Origin: Phytophthora quininea
Taxonomy: Eukaryota; Oomycota; Peronosporomycetes; Peronosporales; Peronosporaceae
Direction of reading: 5' to 3'
NCBI GenBank assembly: GCA_011947345.1
Contig: JAAVTG010000259.1
Span: 1-34,712 of the forward strand
Length of the DNA stretch: 34,712 bases
Shown here: positions 8,359 to 19,401 of the stretch, one piece after another
Position numbering within the stretch: the first letter of the stretch is position 1
How the letters are laid out: each line of letters begins with the position of its first letter
Notes under the pieces: generated by a model
Databases searched by the model: none
Seen by the model: only the letters and a program-made list of their open reading frames with translations
What the model was told of the DNA's origin: nothing
Translations under genes and position numbers: made by a program

Positions 8359-11300
8359 CGTCCACGTAGAGGCTGCCCACATAGGCCGCCAGCTTCCAGT
8401 ACACGAGCAGCACTGCGCCCTCCGAGCAGGAACATGCCGCTGCCACGGCCACACTTCTTGGCGTGCACCGTGCAAGCGCCCGGGTTGGCTTCGTCCGGGT
8501 AGCCGCCCTTGTCGTGATGGATGGAAGGACACGTGTTGGCTGCACAGAGCAACATGCCGCACAGCAAACACACTGCAGGACGCGCGGGGAACTGATGGCA
8601 GGCCTCGCACCTGCGCTTAGCTAGCTCCGAGTAGAATTTGACATACGGGCGGGGCAGCGAGCGCAGGTACCGCGTGCGGTTGGCGCCCGAGCAAAAGACC
8701 GAGATGGTGGAGTGCATTGTGTGGAGGTCTCGGCTGAGTACGGACGGCATGATGAGCTTCTCGGCTGCAGGCCGGTCCACGTTGGCCGTCGTGAGCCATT
8801 GCTGGAGCACTGCGTGCGGGTCGTTCATCTCTTCGTAGGCAGCTTTGAAGCGATGCACCCACCCAAACACGAGCTGAGTGAGTACTGCTCCCTCTCCAGT
8901 GCTATCGGCTAAAGTGTTCACCTGTTACAAACCCGATCGCTAGGAGGTTTTCTTGCGTAATAAATATCGGCTTGGACACTGCAGCCGGCCCAGTGTGATG
9001 ATGCGATGTAGACCGCGGCACCGTGCGCAGCGACTGCAACATGAAGGTGGCTACCTTTGCGAGAGGCACGACTTCGCACGCGACCACGTTAAGAAGCTGT
9101 CGCTTGTCCGCGATGGGCTCTACCGGGAACGCCCCGTCACATTTCCCGACAAGCGCTACGAGAAGTGACTCAAGCTGCTGCCCCATCACATCCTCTCGGC
9201 TTTGCTCACTCGGAGTATCGCCAGAGAAGCAGGCGATGAAGACGCTCACCGTTTCTTCCGAAAACGCAAGATCATCTGCCATCGCATTGGTAAACGTTTC
9301 CTTTCGGGTGATCGCATACCACAAAAGTGTTTGAACGAGTCGTGCCAGCACAACAAGGCGAGCAACAAACACGGCTTCTTCCTCGCTCTTGGCTAGCAGT
9401 AGTCCTTTCATCAACACGCTGCCCAAATGGCAAAGCAGCAGCGGCTTTTGCGGCCACCGCACTTTCCCCATTGACTTTGTTTCCGTGTCTGCGTTTGAGT
9501 GCTCGGGTGCTCGCTCTCGAGTGCTACAGTGCCATCAGGATGTACATCGGAGCCACCGAAGAACAACAAATGCAAGATCTGGTCGTGCATACCTTCTGGC
9601 GTGATCGAGTTGTTGGCCATGCGTGCTCCTGCATGCTTCAGCATCAGCGGAAGGAATCGCATCGCTTCTAGAAAGAGATGTTCCCGCAATTGATCTGAGT
9701 CGTGTGTATCAAGGAAAGAGCACAGCAGCGTGTGGAAAAGAGCGTTGCAACCCGAGGTAGTGTAGCGCTCGGGCTGCGACTTCTGCATGGCGCCGCATGC
9801 CACTTTGTGGATCGCCATGCAGAGCGACGCCAGCCCGTCTTCCAGCCATTTCTTCAGGTACTCGGTCTCGCCTTCGTCGTCCAGAACTGACGAGACAGGA
9901 GTGCCTGCCTCGGGCTTTGCTCTAACAGCAGAGTCGCCTCGTCGACAGTCTCCATCGAGCTGCCGGAATCGGAATCCGCAGTGATGGATTGGTTATCCCT
10001 CCCGACGGAGTGCTCCAACCAACGAACCATCTCCACTTGTGTTACTGAGGCCATAGCTCTGTCCTCGCTGCCTATTTTCTTTTCAAATGTAGGGAGTATC
10101 TTAATCACTTCGTCAGTTGTGGTTGGGATTAGCACGTTGGAAATCGACTTGCACAAAGGACACAAGAACTCCTTCTTAGTGACATCCACAGCATTCAGAG
10201 CATGGCGGTGATGTCCACCAGTGATGGCACGTTGAAACTGAGACGTGTGGTAAGATTCCCAGCACTTGTGATGCACCGAGTGGCCACACAAGCGAACATG
10301 CACTGGAATGTCCTCCCCAACATGCATCTCATCCATAGGCGAGCTAAGAGATGAGCCGTGCGAGCCACCGTTCAGTCGGGAAAGAACTGGCGAGCACTGC
10401 GCGAAGCCTACGTAGCACATGAAGCTGTTTTCCATATTCACCGAGTGACACATTGCGCACTCTGGCAGCGGAGCATCATCGCTCATGGTGTCCTCACTTT
10501 CGTCCATGTCAACGTCGCTATCTTCACCAGCAGCGTCCGAGCTACTATGTGTATGCTTTTCGCGCTCGCCTTCATCAACAGACTCTTCGTCATGCTCAGC
10601 CTCGTTTGCCATCGCCTTCATTTGCTCAGCAAATGCTGCCTGGCGTTGCTGCATCTGTTTGATTGCACGCATTTGCGCCTCTTTCCGACGCTGCGCCAAT
10701 GCAAGTTTGCGCGCAGCTTCATCCCGCGTCTCTTGCTCTGTAACTTGATGCTGCTCTACCACTCGTCGACACTCGGGACTAATGCGGGACAGTCTGTGTA
10801 GTAACCAGTCAATGCCACGACCAATTTCATGCTTTTGATCTCCATCTAAACGAGTCATGCTGGCGCTTCCGCCATGACTAGACCACGGGTTAAGCTTTAA
10901 TAGTAAGTGCAAGATCGCACAGCGCGGTTCAGAGCCAGCAAACACACTAGGCTGGTCTTGCGGTATCCACTCAACAAAGTTATCGGCCATCCTGGAAGCT
11001 CGCTCCAGCTCAAAGCGCTCCGCATCAGTGGCAGGAACCATAGTCTGGAAGTATCGAACGTCTTCAACCACATACAACTGGAGGGTAAAGAGGTTAACCG
11101 CACGCGACAATACGCTTAGACTACTATGTGCATCGGTCGTTGCACGCCATAGCGACTCATAAACCAACCTCCGAGCATCTTCGTGCAAAATGGAGATGCG
11201 TGACAGCCGAAAGCCTAGAGGACACGGTAAAAACATGTTTATCATGGGATAATCGAGCCACGTCGAGTGGGTATTGTTCGGACTACCATCCACCTGCTCT

Positions 11301-14300
11301 TGCTCTCTCTTTTCGAGGAGCGAAGGCGGTGTTGGAACCAGTTTTCGTGCGCTGACTCGTGCTGCTTGCGGGTTAGATGTACAAACGTCGGGTTGTACTC
11401 GGCATATAGCTCCGGTTTTAATCGGTATTGGAACTTTCCCCCTCCAGTTGTAGACGACTCACCAGCTCCAGAGTTTGCCTCCACGCAAACTTCCTTTAAA
11501 ATCTGATCAAGAATGGGACCGCCTGAAAAATTAATGGGAAATAGGTTTTCTCGACTCAAGAAGAACTCGTTCGCGATCTTGGAGAGATCGCTGTGCGCAC
11601 AGGGCCCGACACACAGTCGTTGGACAATTTCTCGGCGCAAATACGGTACCAAACTGCGCATTCCATCGTCTTCAGCGACTTTGGGTGGCAATTCAGACGC
11701 TAATTGTGCGAGCAATGTCAAGCATTCAGTCACCATCAGCTCAGCCTCCTTGGCATCGGAGCTCTGGGCTGCTTCGTACCACTCCTCGACATCAAACCGC
11801 TCCATGACAGAAGCCATAATCCAATCCACACCCAAGAGCTGGAAACTAAACTGCAGCAAGAGCAAATCAAGATCACGGAAGCGTGCGCAAAAGGGCGGCT
11901 CTCCGTAGTTCATACTGTGGTTTATCACCGACATTCCGTTGCGGACCCACAAGCCCGAGTGGACTTGAGAATCCCAGACAATGGCTTGAAGAATCGGCTC
12001 AATCAAATGCACGCGATGCCAAAAGCCAATCGCGCTATCAGCGTCGTGTATCCATACCGATTCCTCATCCTCAAGTACACTGGTCTGCACCATTGATATG
12101 AAAATATCTAAACCATTTGCTGAATCGCTCAACGCGCGGATCAGCTGTGCCAATGTACGCTGAAGGGGAAGTGACAAGACACTGCTGTTTCAATCTGATC
12201 AGTACGTAGCGTATCTCCAACTTGGTAATCCAGAGGAGGGAAATATTTACCGGACGAAGCCAACCAAAAGTAATACGCCTCAAGAATCGGCTTCGCGAGC
12301 TTTGCAATCAGATGGCGAGTCGCCTCTGGAGAACGTGCTGCCTGCGAACCTCCTGCCGTCTTGAAGGCGTTAGATACGATCCATGAAGACACGTCTGACG
12401 TGGTTGATACAAACTCAACGGTCACAACCCAGCCGCGGGATTCCATTTCGACGTGGTCCCCAAACCGTCTAACTTCCGAGCATGCACCTTGGATATAAGC
12501 AAGGTAAAGCAAAAACCTTGCTAGTCGAGAGCCTCCTTTCTCCAGCACAAACGTCTCGGAAATGCCCTCGATTTGCAAAACGTATCGTAGATCAAGCAAC
12601 CCAGACATGTAGCGACGACACACGAACACCGGAGACGTGACATCCAATTCGAACCGCCCCGTTAGCTCTGTTTCAGAAGGAAGGCTCAAAAGGAAGACAT
12701 TTCTTTCTGATGCCTAATGCGGTAGCCTGCGCGTTCTGCTTCAAGCGCCAAGGCGCTGATATTAACGTCTCGTAGCGTGGTGCCCTGTGAACGCTGGATA
12801 CCCATTGCGAATACATCCCATACATCGAGATCTTGCTTGTGATTTGGATGAAGCACGTGCACCATGCCGTTCCAGGTATCTTCAAACGCAATGTCAACAA
12901 AGTGGGTTCTCTCCTTTTTGCGCAAAGTCTCGAGCACCGAGTTTACCAACACCTCAAGCAGATCGAACTCGGCCACCAATTGCTTTACAAACGTGGCGCG
13001 ATTGAAGAACTGGACGCTGAAGGCCAGAATTGTGGCAGTCGAACTGCCGACACCAGCCGCAAATTCCCGGTACAGTTGGCGATAGGACGACGTAAACGAG
13101 ATCGCGAACGCTTGTTTGAACAACGGGTCAGCTAGCAGAGCCATCAGTAGGCTGTGAAGGGCATCGCTTTCCGTCTTTGGCAGGAATGAGTCGGCCATAA
13201 TTACTGCTCGCAGCATCGGATAGTCATCTGCTTCGTCCACATCCATGCTACTGTCAGTGTGCTCCAAGCTCTCCACAGCGCACATCTGGACGGCAAAAAC
13301 CAGTTGCAAGTTAGCATTTCGTTATCAATCGAGATATAAATTCGCGTACCTTATCACAAATTAGTCGACATAGCCCGTCGGAGAGATTCGCTAGAGAGGC
13401 GAGCCATTGAAGTAGTGAGTTGATCAACAGCACTCTCGCTTTATATTCACACGATACAATTGACGTCACAATCCCATGCTTGTGAAGCGACGCTGCCAGC
13501 TCCAGGACATCTTCCCTAGACGCCTTGGCACGCACAGTGCTCTGCTTCTGTGACGAGGTCTCGCCAACAATTTTCAGCATTTGATACTAAGAAATCATGA
13601 ATATAAAAGCAATTGTCAGCCAAACCAAAAAAGTAATGTCAACAAAAACAATAACAACGCTTACAGCAATGGCGGGGTGGGCCTTGCTTAGCGCCGCTGC
13701 AAACTCCTGCGACGTCTGCAGCTCGTTGTAGTGTACAATCACTGAGTAGCGTTTGTCCGGCGACTCGCTCCCCAATTTATCTCGCACGACCTCCAGGTCG
13801 TCTTCATTGATCACCGAGCCGAACCTGGCCTCCTTGATCGAATTTAACACGAGCTTCATCACTTTTCCAATACAGTCCCGTGAGTTGGCCAGTAAATCCG
13901 GCGGCAGAAACGACAAGGGGTCTGCATTTTGAGCTCCCTATAGAAAGGTAAGAAGAAATCAGTTCCATCCTGATAAAGTAACATGGATGGCTCCCACTTC
14001 TAACCTTGTGTCTGGTACAGAATCCTTCTGGCGCCCACGCTTCAGTATCTCCACAGTCACAGCAGCCGCCACTGTGGGTATAGTAAAAGAACACTTCGTG
14101 GTCCTCGTGGTCACTGGAAATAAAGCAGTCATTGCACATGACACACGTCTCGTCGACCTACAATCACACACAAACAGTGTAAGTCCTAAAATAAGATCCT
14201 ACACAGGATTTAACACCAAACTTCAGACCTGGCACACTTTGCAGTTCCAGGCGATGTCCCCGGGCTTGAACTCGTAGGCACACATGCGCTTGGGCAGTTT

Positions 14301-14555
14301 CTCCAGCTGCTCGCGACTCGCGGCGTCCACCACGCAGCTCTGCAGCTCCTGCAACAGCCTGCGCTCCTCCGGCTCGTGCTCCTTGTCGCCCCAGCTGGCG
14401 CTGGCCTGCATCTCGGCCAGCAGGGTGCGCACCTTGGCCGTGGGGCCGTGTCCGGCGTCCTGCGGCGGCTCCTGCGCGCTGTCCTGGCCGGGTCGCGCCA
14501 TGGCCGACGCCCCGCGGGGGTCGATGACGCTGCGGGCGCGTGCGAAGAGATCCAT
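8354..14555 (-). CDS. UBR1/UBR2-like N-recognin E3 ubiquitin ligase, frame-broken and missing its C-terminal tail
   Basis: A single large gene for an N-degron E3 ligase of about 1,970 residues. Exons (minus): 14555-14229, 14157-14005, 13937-13665, 13586-13350 and 13285-8354, all with GT-AG introns of 64-78 bp. The UBR box spans exons 1-2 (CAYEFKPGDIAWNCKVC, then VMCNDCF, HEDHEV, GGCCDCGD, FCTRHK) and binds basic N-termini. A ClpS-like domain follows (YSVIVHYNE to HGIVTSIVSCE, about residues 220-290), the reader of bulky N-termini. A helical region comes next, then a charged linker. The RING-H2 finger (CAMC, CGHSVHHKC, CPLC) lies at about 10150-10460. The C-terminal UAIN part has CEAC, CLLC and GACTVHAKKCGRGSGMF. 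Six to seven one- or two-base frame breaks lie in exon 5 (near 12680, 12170, 11280, 9900, 9470, 8910, 8430). The end is cut at YVDE-stop by the junction with the NRT2 remnant, losing perhaps 30 residues. The domain call is very secure. Confidence 0.92.
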
Positions 14556-14739
14556 GCCTTCCCCTAGGCCCGAGCCCTGAGTTCACTTTGGCCGTTTGTA
14601 TGGTAGCCGGAAAATGCTGGGACTAAAACGCGTATTTGGTGTAGTGTACATAATATATTTTTAGCAAAATGAAGATTTTCAACTTCAACTATTTCAACAT
14701 CCTTCAGCTGTTTCTCTCGCGGTGGAAAGACCCAGGGCT

Positions 14740-15390
14740 TGATGCCCCATCAGATACAGGCAGCACAACGAGTGTATCAACTGGATGTTGATGCGGCCAA
14801 CGAACCTGCATCAGCATCAATGATACTGTCGGGCTTCGAGACATACTCTCCAAATACAATATCAAGTACTACTACTGGTACCTCAGAAGTTTCTTGTCGC
14901 CTCTATTTACGCTGCAACGTGAAGCAACTCCCACCCCATCAAGCCGAGCACTACGCCACCTAATGGCGAATGGTGTCATACTATCAGAGCACCAGCGACC
15001 CCATTCGCTCGTTGTTAGATGTTGAAGTGCCATCCCCACGAATGTCAGCCACAACTAACCAAGGTAGAGCATCTGATAAAATATGGTGGAAATGGAAGAG
15101 CTATCAGTAACTTGGCCGTGCCAGTCCAACGACGGCGAGAACAGCCTACTCGAACCCTGAAGAACTGAAATTGTCCCGCGATCATTAAGAAAGAGAATTT
15201 CCTTCGGTTACTGTGCTTGTAGAGTTTATCTCTGCAAACCGATGTCAACTCCAACGCAAGAGCGATTCTTTAGTCAACATTATCAACGATGTCCGCACAT
15301 GCCTTGGCGATAAGCGTGCAGAAGTGCTTTGTCTAATGAAATCAAACGGGCAAAAGTACAAAAGTCGACTGCACAGTCAGCAAGATTGCT
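14740..15390 (+). mobile_element. hAT transposase C-terminal relic
   Basis: The plus strand holds decayed pieces of a hAT transposase ending in its dimerisation domain. CRVYLCKPMSTPTQERFFS in one frame matches the 'AR-YLSIPATSTPSER-FS' core, and LVNIINDVRTCLGDKRAEV followed by LCLMKSNG in a second frame matches the end of the domain ('R-L---+---L--L-SN'). A WW-K pattern about 130 bp upstream (about 15082) fits the 'WW' segment that precedes it. Several stops interrupt the reading. It is unrelated in position to the hAT relic at 3.9-4.4 kb and lies on the opposite strand, so at least two copies once inserted here. Confidence 0.6.
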
Positions 15391-15494
15391 TGGTATTGAT
15401 ACGGTATCAATCGTATCGTGGTGATACTAATACATACGATTGAATTTTCAAACATCATGTTCACTCTCGTGATGCGATTGTGGTCTTCGTATCA

Positions 15495-15528
15495 GCATCA
15501 GTGATACAGCTTGTATCTCTGCTGATGC
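15495..15528. repeat. Imperfect inverted repeat (hairpin) after the hAT relic
   Basis: Arms GCATCAG (15495-15501) and CTGATGC (15522-15528) enclose a second pair GATAC/GTATC around a 5-base loop. The surrounding 100 bp repeat GTATC/GATAC motifs several times, as subterminal regions of DNA transposons often do. It may mark the end of the hAT copy to its left; no target duplication was found. Confidence 0.45.
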
Positions 15529-15599
15529 GAAGCCCGGGTAAGACCACATTTACCGCAAAGAAGCATGCTCTTCAAAACCGCAACGAAGCCACGGTGTCA

Positions 15600-16009
15600 C
15601 CGAATGAAATTTGTCGGCGCGAAACCTCGATGGCGATCCACATTACGCCATGATCCTCCTTGGCGTCACCTTTGTCGTAGAGATTCAGGTACACCGCTGA
15701 CTTCTTAGAAGACTTGAATGTCCTTGGCACACTACTCTTTGTGATCGACTTTGTAGTGCACAATGTGCACACGAACGAGCGCGGCGATCTCATCTCAGGA
15801 CCTCGACAAATAATTGTGAATTGTTTTGTGATTGGTTGGGTGATTCCTGACTTCTTGAGTTGGTTCCCGTTCGAGCTGGTGGTGGCGTCATCCAGATAGG
15901 TCGTGTACTTAACTCAGCCAAAAAGGCCGGCATCCTCTGGTTCATCTTGCTGGTGAGCGTCGTGCTTACTGCTGTTCATATTGCTGCTCAGCGTCGTGCT
16001 TTACCACAC
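15600..16009 (+). pseudogene. Voltage-gated K+ channel (EAG/CNBD type) fragment
   Basis: The plus strand reads MILLGVTFVVEIQ in one frame (S1-like), then NVLGTLLFVIDFVVHNVHTN and ERGDLISGPRQIIVNCFVIG in another, followed by WVIPDFLSWFPFELV. This is the S2-S3 region of six-helix channels of the EAG/HCN/cyclic-nucleotide-gated superfamily ('D-LFLIDI--NF-T-Y', 'G-LV-DP+-I---YL--WF--D--S--PFE'). After a stop, a hydrophobic segment ILWFILLVSVVLTAVHIAA may be S5. S4, the pore (GYG) and the cyclic-nucleotide domain are absent. Frame breaks, stops and the small size make it a relic. Confidence 0.6.
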
Positions 16010-16735
16010 GTTTTCCAGACGCCGGTGTGATAGTAGCTCGCAGGCATCGCGAGATGGGTTTGTTGGAGTAAAATGAACAAGGTGTGAGTTCACAACGCTG
16101 TCCTGCTCCATAAGAGGTGAATTCGGCGACTGGACGGCTTCATCGTATCGAAGGGATCGGTAGGAATATTGGACCGGGCCACTGCAACACGAAAGATTGG
16201 CCCGCAAGAACGGCTCCATTTTCCAGGCGTTTGACTTCAAAACAATATCATTTGATCGCTGAGCCCAGCGCAAACGTTGATGAATCCAAATAATTCGTCA
16301 CCGCGTATCACTCATTCCATAAAGGGCAAGGTCTCCGTCGGACTGCGATTGCCGCTCGTAAACTGTCGGGTACTAAACACAGAAAGCAGAAACCGGTCAT
16401 TCGGCGAGAATGCCAGTTGCACAACCGAGCTTTTGTGATCTTTTAGTGACTGCTGCGTTTCACTCCTGTGCAGTATTCCACAGTCGAATCGCAGCGAATT
16501 GCTCCTCTCTAGACTTGTACACAGACGCGATCAAATCGCCGGTGTGCGGTGATGCCACACTTAACAGTTCGTTTCCATGGCCGTACAGTTTCCGTTGTTC
16601 TGGCTAATGCGTCTTGCGGCTCAACGTGTCTCCCACCGGTAAACACTCCGAATTGAAGAGCTGAGCATAGCCACTGCTGTTATCTTCAATCGTTCCCGAC
16701 TTCCTGTCTCCACGTTGGGGGCGGCGTGGCAGTCC
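16010..16735 (-). pseudogene. Elongator subunit ELP2 (WD40) fragment
   Basis: On the minus strand a WD40 block reads KLYGHGNELLSVASPHTGD, then LIASVYKSREEQFAAIRLWN. After a stop and frameshift it continues SLKDHKSSVVQLAFSPNDRF, LLSV, and further on RIIWI followed by RWAQRSNDIVLKSNAWKMEP. The phrase GHGNELLS...LIAS..KS...AAIRLW followed by a 'L--H---V--LAFSP--RFLLSVSRDR' block is characteristic of ELP2, the two-propeller scaffold of Elongator, which modifies wobble uridines in tRNA. Only about a quarter to a third of the protein remains, with several stops, so it is a pseudogene fragment. The functional copy should be elsewhere in the genome. Confidence 0.7.
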
Positions 16736-16823
16736 ACAGCAAAACGATTTTGACAAAGCCCGTCATAGAACTTCAACGTCCCTTTCATCTATTGCCTTTG
16801 TGCCATTGGTTGTTGTTGCCTCT

Positions 16824-19139
16824 TTACTTCTTGCCGGCCAGGTCCTTCTCGAGGTGGCGCGCGCGCATCGTGAGCTCGTCGTTGGTCTGCGTGAGCATTG
16901 CCACCTTCATCTTGCTCTCGATGAGCTCTCCCTGGAAATAGTCGAGCTCCTGCTCGAGCGCCACCACCTTGGCGCTCAGGTCGGCCGACAGCTTCTCGGT
17001 CTGCTGCACCTGGTCCTGCAGGCGCATCAGCAGCTCTTCACGGGCCATCGCTTCCGCACTGAGCCGCTCGTCGTGGCCCACCGAGATGCGGCGGTGGGTT
17101 TCGGTGGCCTCCACAGCTCGCGCTCGCGCTGCTGCGACTCGCTCTCGATCTGGGTCTTGGACCATCGCAGCCGGTCCAGCTCGTCCCGCAGCAGGTCGGC
17201 TTCGCGCTTGACCGACTCCACTTGGGCCTGCAGATCAGCCGTCTTCTCTTCGTTGTCGGCTGCAGACTGAGCCAGACGCAGCTCTAGTTCTTCCACGCGG
17301 GACTGCAATCGCTCGTGCTCGAGCTTCATGTCTTCCAGCTGCAGCTCCAGAGCCTGGTGCTTGGCCGTGGCGGCTTCGAGTGCTGCAGAGCTGGTCGTAC
17401 GGATGCTGTCGAGCTCCTGCTGGGTCTCGTGCAATTGGGTCGAGACGTCCCGCACTTGCTGCTGCAGCGTCGTGATCGTGGCCTCAGCAGCGACGACGCT
17501 TTCCTCGGCCAGCTCGCGGGCTTGGTCGGCAGCCTCCAGCTTCGAAGACAAGGTCTGGCTCTGGTTCTCGAGCAGGTCGAGTGCTTGCTGCACCTTGACG
17601 ATCTCTTGCTGGGCGTTGGCGCTGGCGATCTCGGCCTCCCGCAGCTGCTCCAGCAAGCGAGCTTTCTCTTCCTCCATCGCCGTCATGGCGCCGTCGAACT
17701 TGAGCAGTTGACGCTCCAGCCGCTTATTGTCGTTGAGAGCCGTCTCCAGAGCAGCCTGCGCTTCTGTCTCGCCGGCTTCGTTGTCGCCGATCTCGTTCCG
17801 CGTGGATTCGGCCCGCTGCAAGGCGGCGGTGGAAAGTTGGAGCTCCTCGTCCTTCTGCTCAATGGTCAGACGCAGCTCTCGCAGTTTCGTTTCGAGCTCG
17901 CTGTTGGAAGCTGTCAGGGCTGTGATGGTGAGTTTCAGCTGCTCAGCTTCGGTGCGCTGTTGGGCAAGAACCTGCTTCAACGCGGCCACTTCGGCGACAA
18001 GATGGGGCTCCTCAGCGTCCACGTATTCGTTCACCGAAGACGCCTCCGACACATCGTCTTTCGCTGTTGCTTTACCAGTCTCGTCGCCCTTGATCTCCTC
18101 GTCGATCGTGAACATCGGGGCCTCCTTCGGGGCTTTACAAGCTTCATGTTCAAGCTTCAGCGCGTCGTATTGCTCCTTCAGCGTCATGTAGACGAGGAAA
18201 TCGACCTGCATGACTCCGTCCTCGGCGTCACCTTCAGAAGCTGTTGAGTTCGTGCCGAGACCCGCTGCCAATTTGGTAAGTCTTTCAATCTCGCGGTCTT
18301 TCTGCTCGATAGCTGCTTCGAGCTTGACGTTTGCAGCCTCACTCTCACGAAGCTGCGTCTCGAGGTTTTCCAGAGCTTGAACGAGTTCATCTTTGGCGTT
18401 ATCGGCCGCCGTCACCGCTTTTTCCGAAGTGCCCGGGAGTCCAGGACCACGAATGGCATCGGATTTTACCTCACCAAAACCTGAAGTCCGACGACAATTC
18501 GAAGCCAACGATGACGCTCGACTGTGGTTCGTGTACGCCGACATTTCCGACCCCAGTTCACTAGCGCTGTCCTCGACGGACCGTTCCTTGTTGGCCGCGT
18601 CGTTGTGGTCGCGGTTCACGCGCGAACTCACCACCGTAAGCGAAATGGACGCTCGAGGGTCATCAGCGCATTTGGTGGTGTTCAACCGAACGCTCTCTTT
18701 GCCCGAGTCTTTTGTGACGGGGACAAGCTCTGCCAGGTTGAACTCAAACACAGCCAAAGTTTTACTGTGGTCGCCGGGGTCATGACGTGGATCTGGAAGC
18801 ATTTGGCTTGGAAGAGACCCGTCTTGGCCATGTAGAGCGTGCTGGAGAACGCGACCATGTCCCCCACACGACTTCGCCAGTGTCACCACTGCGCGAGTGC
18901 GACGACTGAATTGGTCTCGAACCGTTGAACCGTCGAAGAGAACCGTCGTCGCCAGGGTCCGCGGGTTGGTAGAGCGCCGACTTTGTGGGGATTTTCTTCT
19001 TCCGGCCCATGACCACAGCGACCAGCTCGGTGTCATGCTTGAGCGCGAGGTTGGCGTTCAACCGATGCACCACGAGCTGCACTTTGAAGCCCACGGGGGC
19101 TTTGTTGGACCGCTGCGCGATCTGCACGAGGCGGCTCAT
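16824..19139 (-). CDS. NT-C2 domain and long coiled-coil protein (EEIG1/EHBP1-like N-terminus)
   Basis: The start ATG at 19139 opens MSRLVQIAQRSNKAPVGFKV, the beginning of an N-terminal C2 (NT-C2) domain as found in EEIG1/EHBP1/PMI-type proteins, which tether membranes, endosomes or organelles to the cytoskeleton. The domain runs through FKVQLVVHRLN, GRKKKIPTKS, FDGSTVRDQFSRRTR, GDMVAFSSTLYMAKTGLF and KTLAVFEFNLAELVPV (about residues 1-165). A Ser-rich, acidic linker follows, then about 470 residues of heptad-rich coiled coil with many Glu/Gln/Ala (18.4-16.8 kb), ending EKDLAGKK-TAA. Four frame breaks interrupt it: near 18930, at 18861-18865 (five C on the plus strand), at 18776-18779 (four G) and near 17120. 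With them allowed for, the protein is about 771 residues and free of internal stops, so the gene is probably intact in life. No partner is known from the sequence. Confidence 0.82.
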
Positions 19140-19401
19140 TGTTTTGTCGACACCACGCCAATTGGGAAGTCCGACGAGCTCTTGAGACGCTTTCAAGCGA
19201 GGACGGTGCTCGTCAGCCCGGAATAGCGGGACAAGGTTTTCTTCCGCGCGCATCGCGCAACACGTCCCGCCTTGAATTTGTCCTGAGCCTGCTTCTCACT
19301 ATTTTTGCGAGAGTGCAACGGCGTGAGCAGCTTTCGCTGTCGGAGTAAGAGTGGCTGTTTATTTCTTTAGACGTAGATTGGTTTAGTAGGAGATTGGGGT
19401 C

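Noticed and set aside
17315..18247. 310-residue plus-strand frame rich in Leu within the coiled-coil gene
   Set aside because: It is the antisense shadow of Glu/Gln codons (CTC/CTG on the other strand) of the coiled coil.
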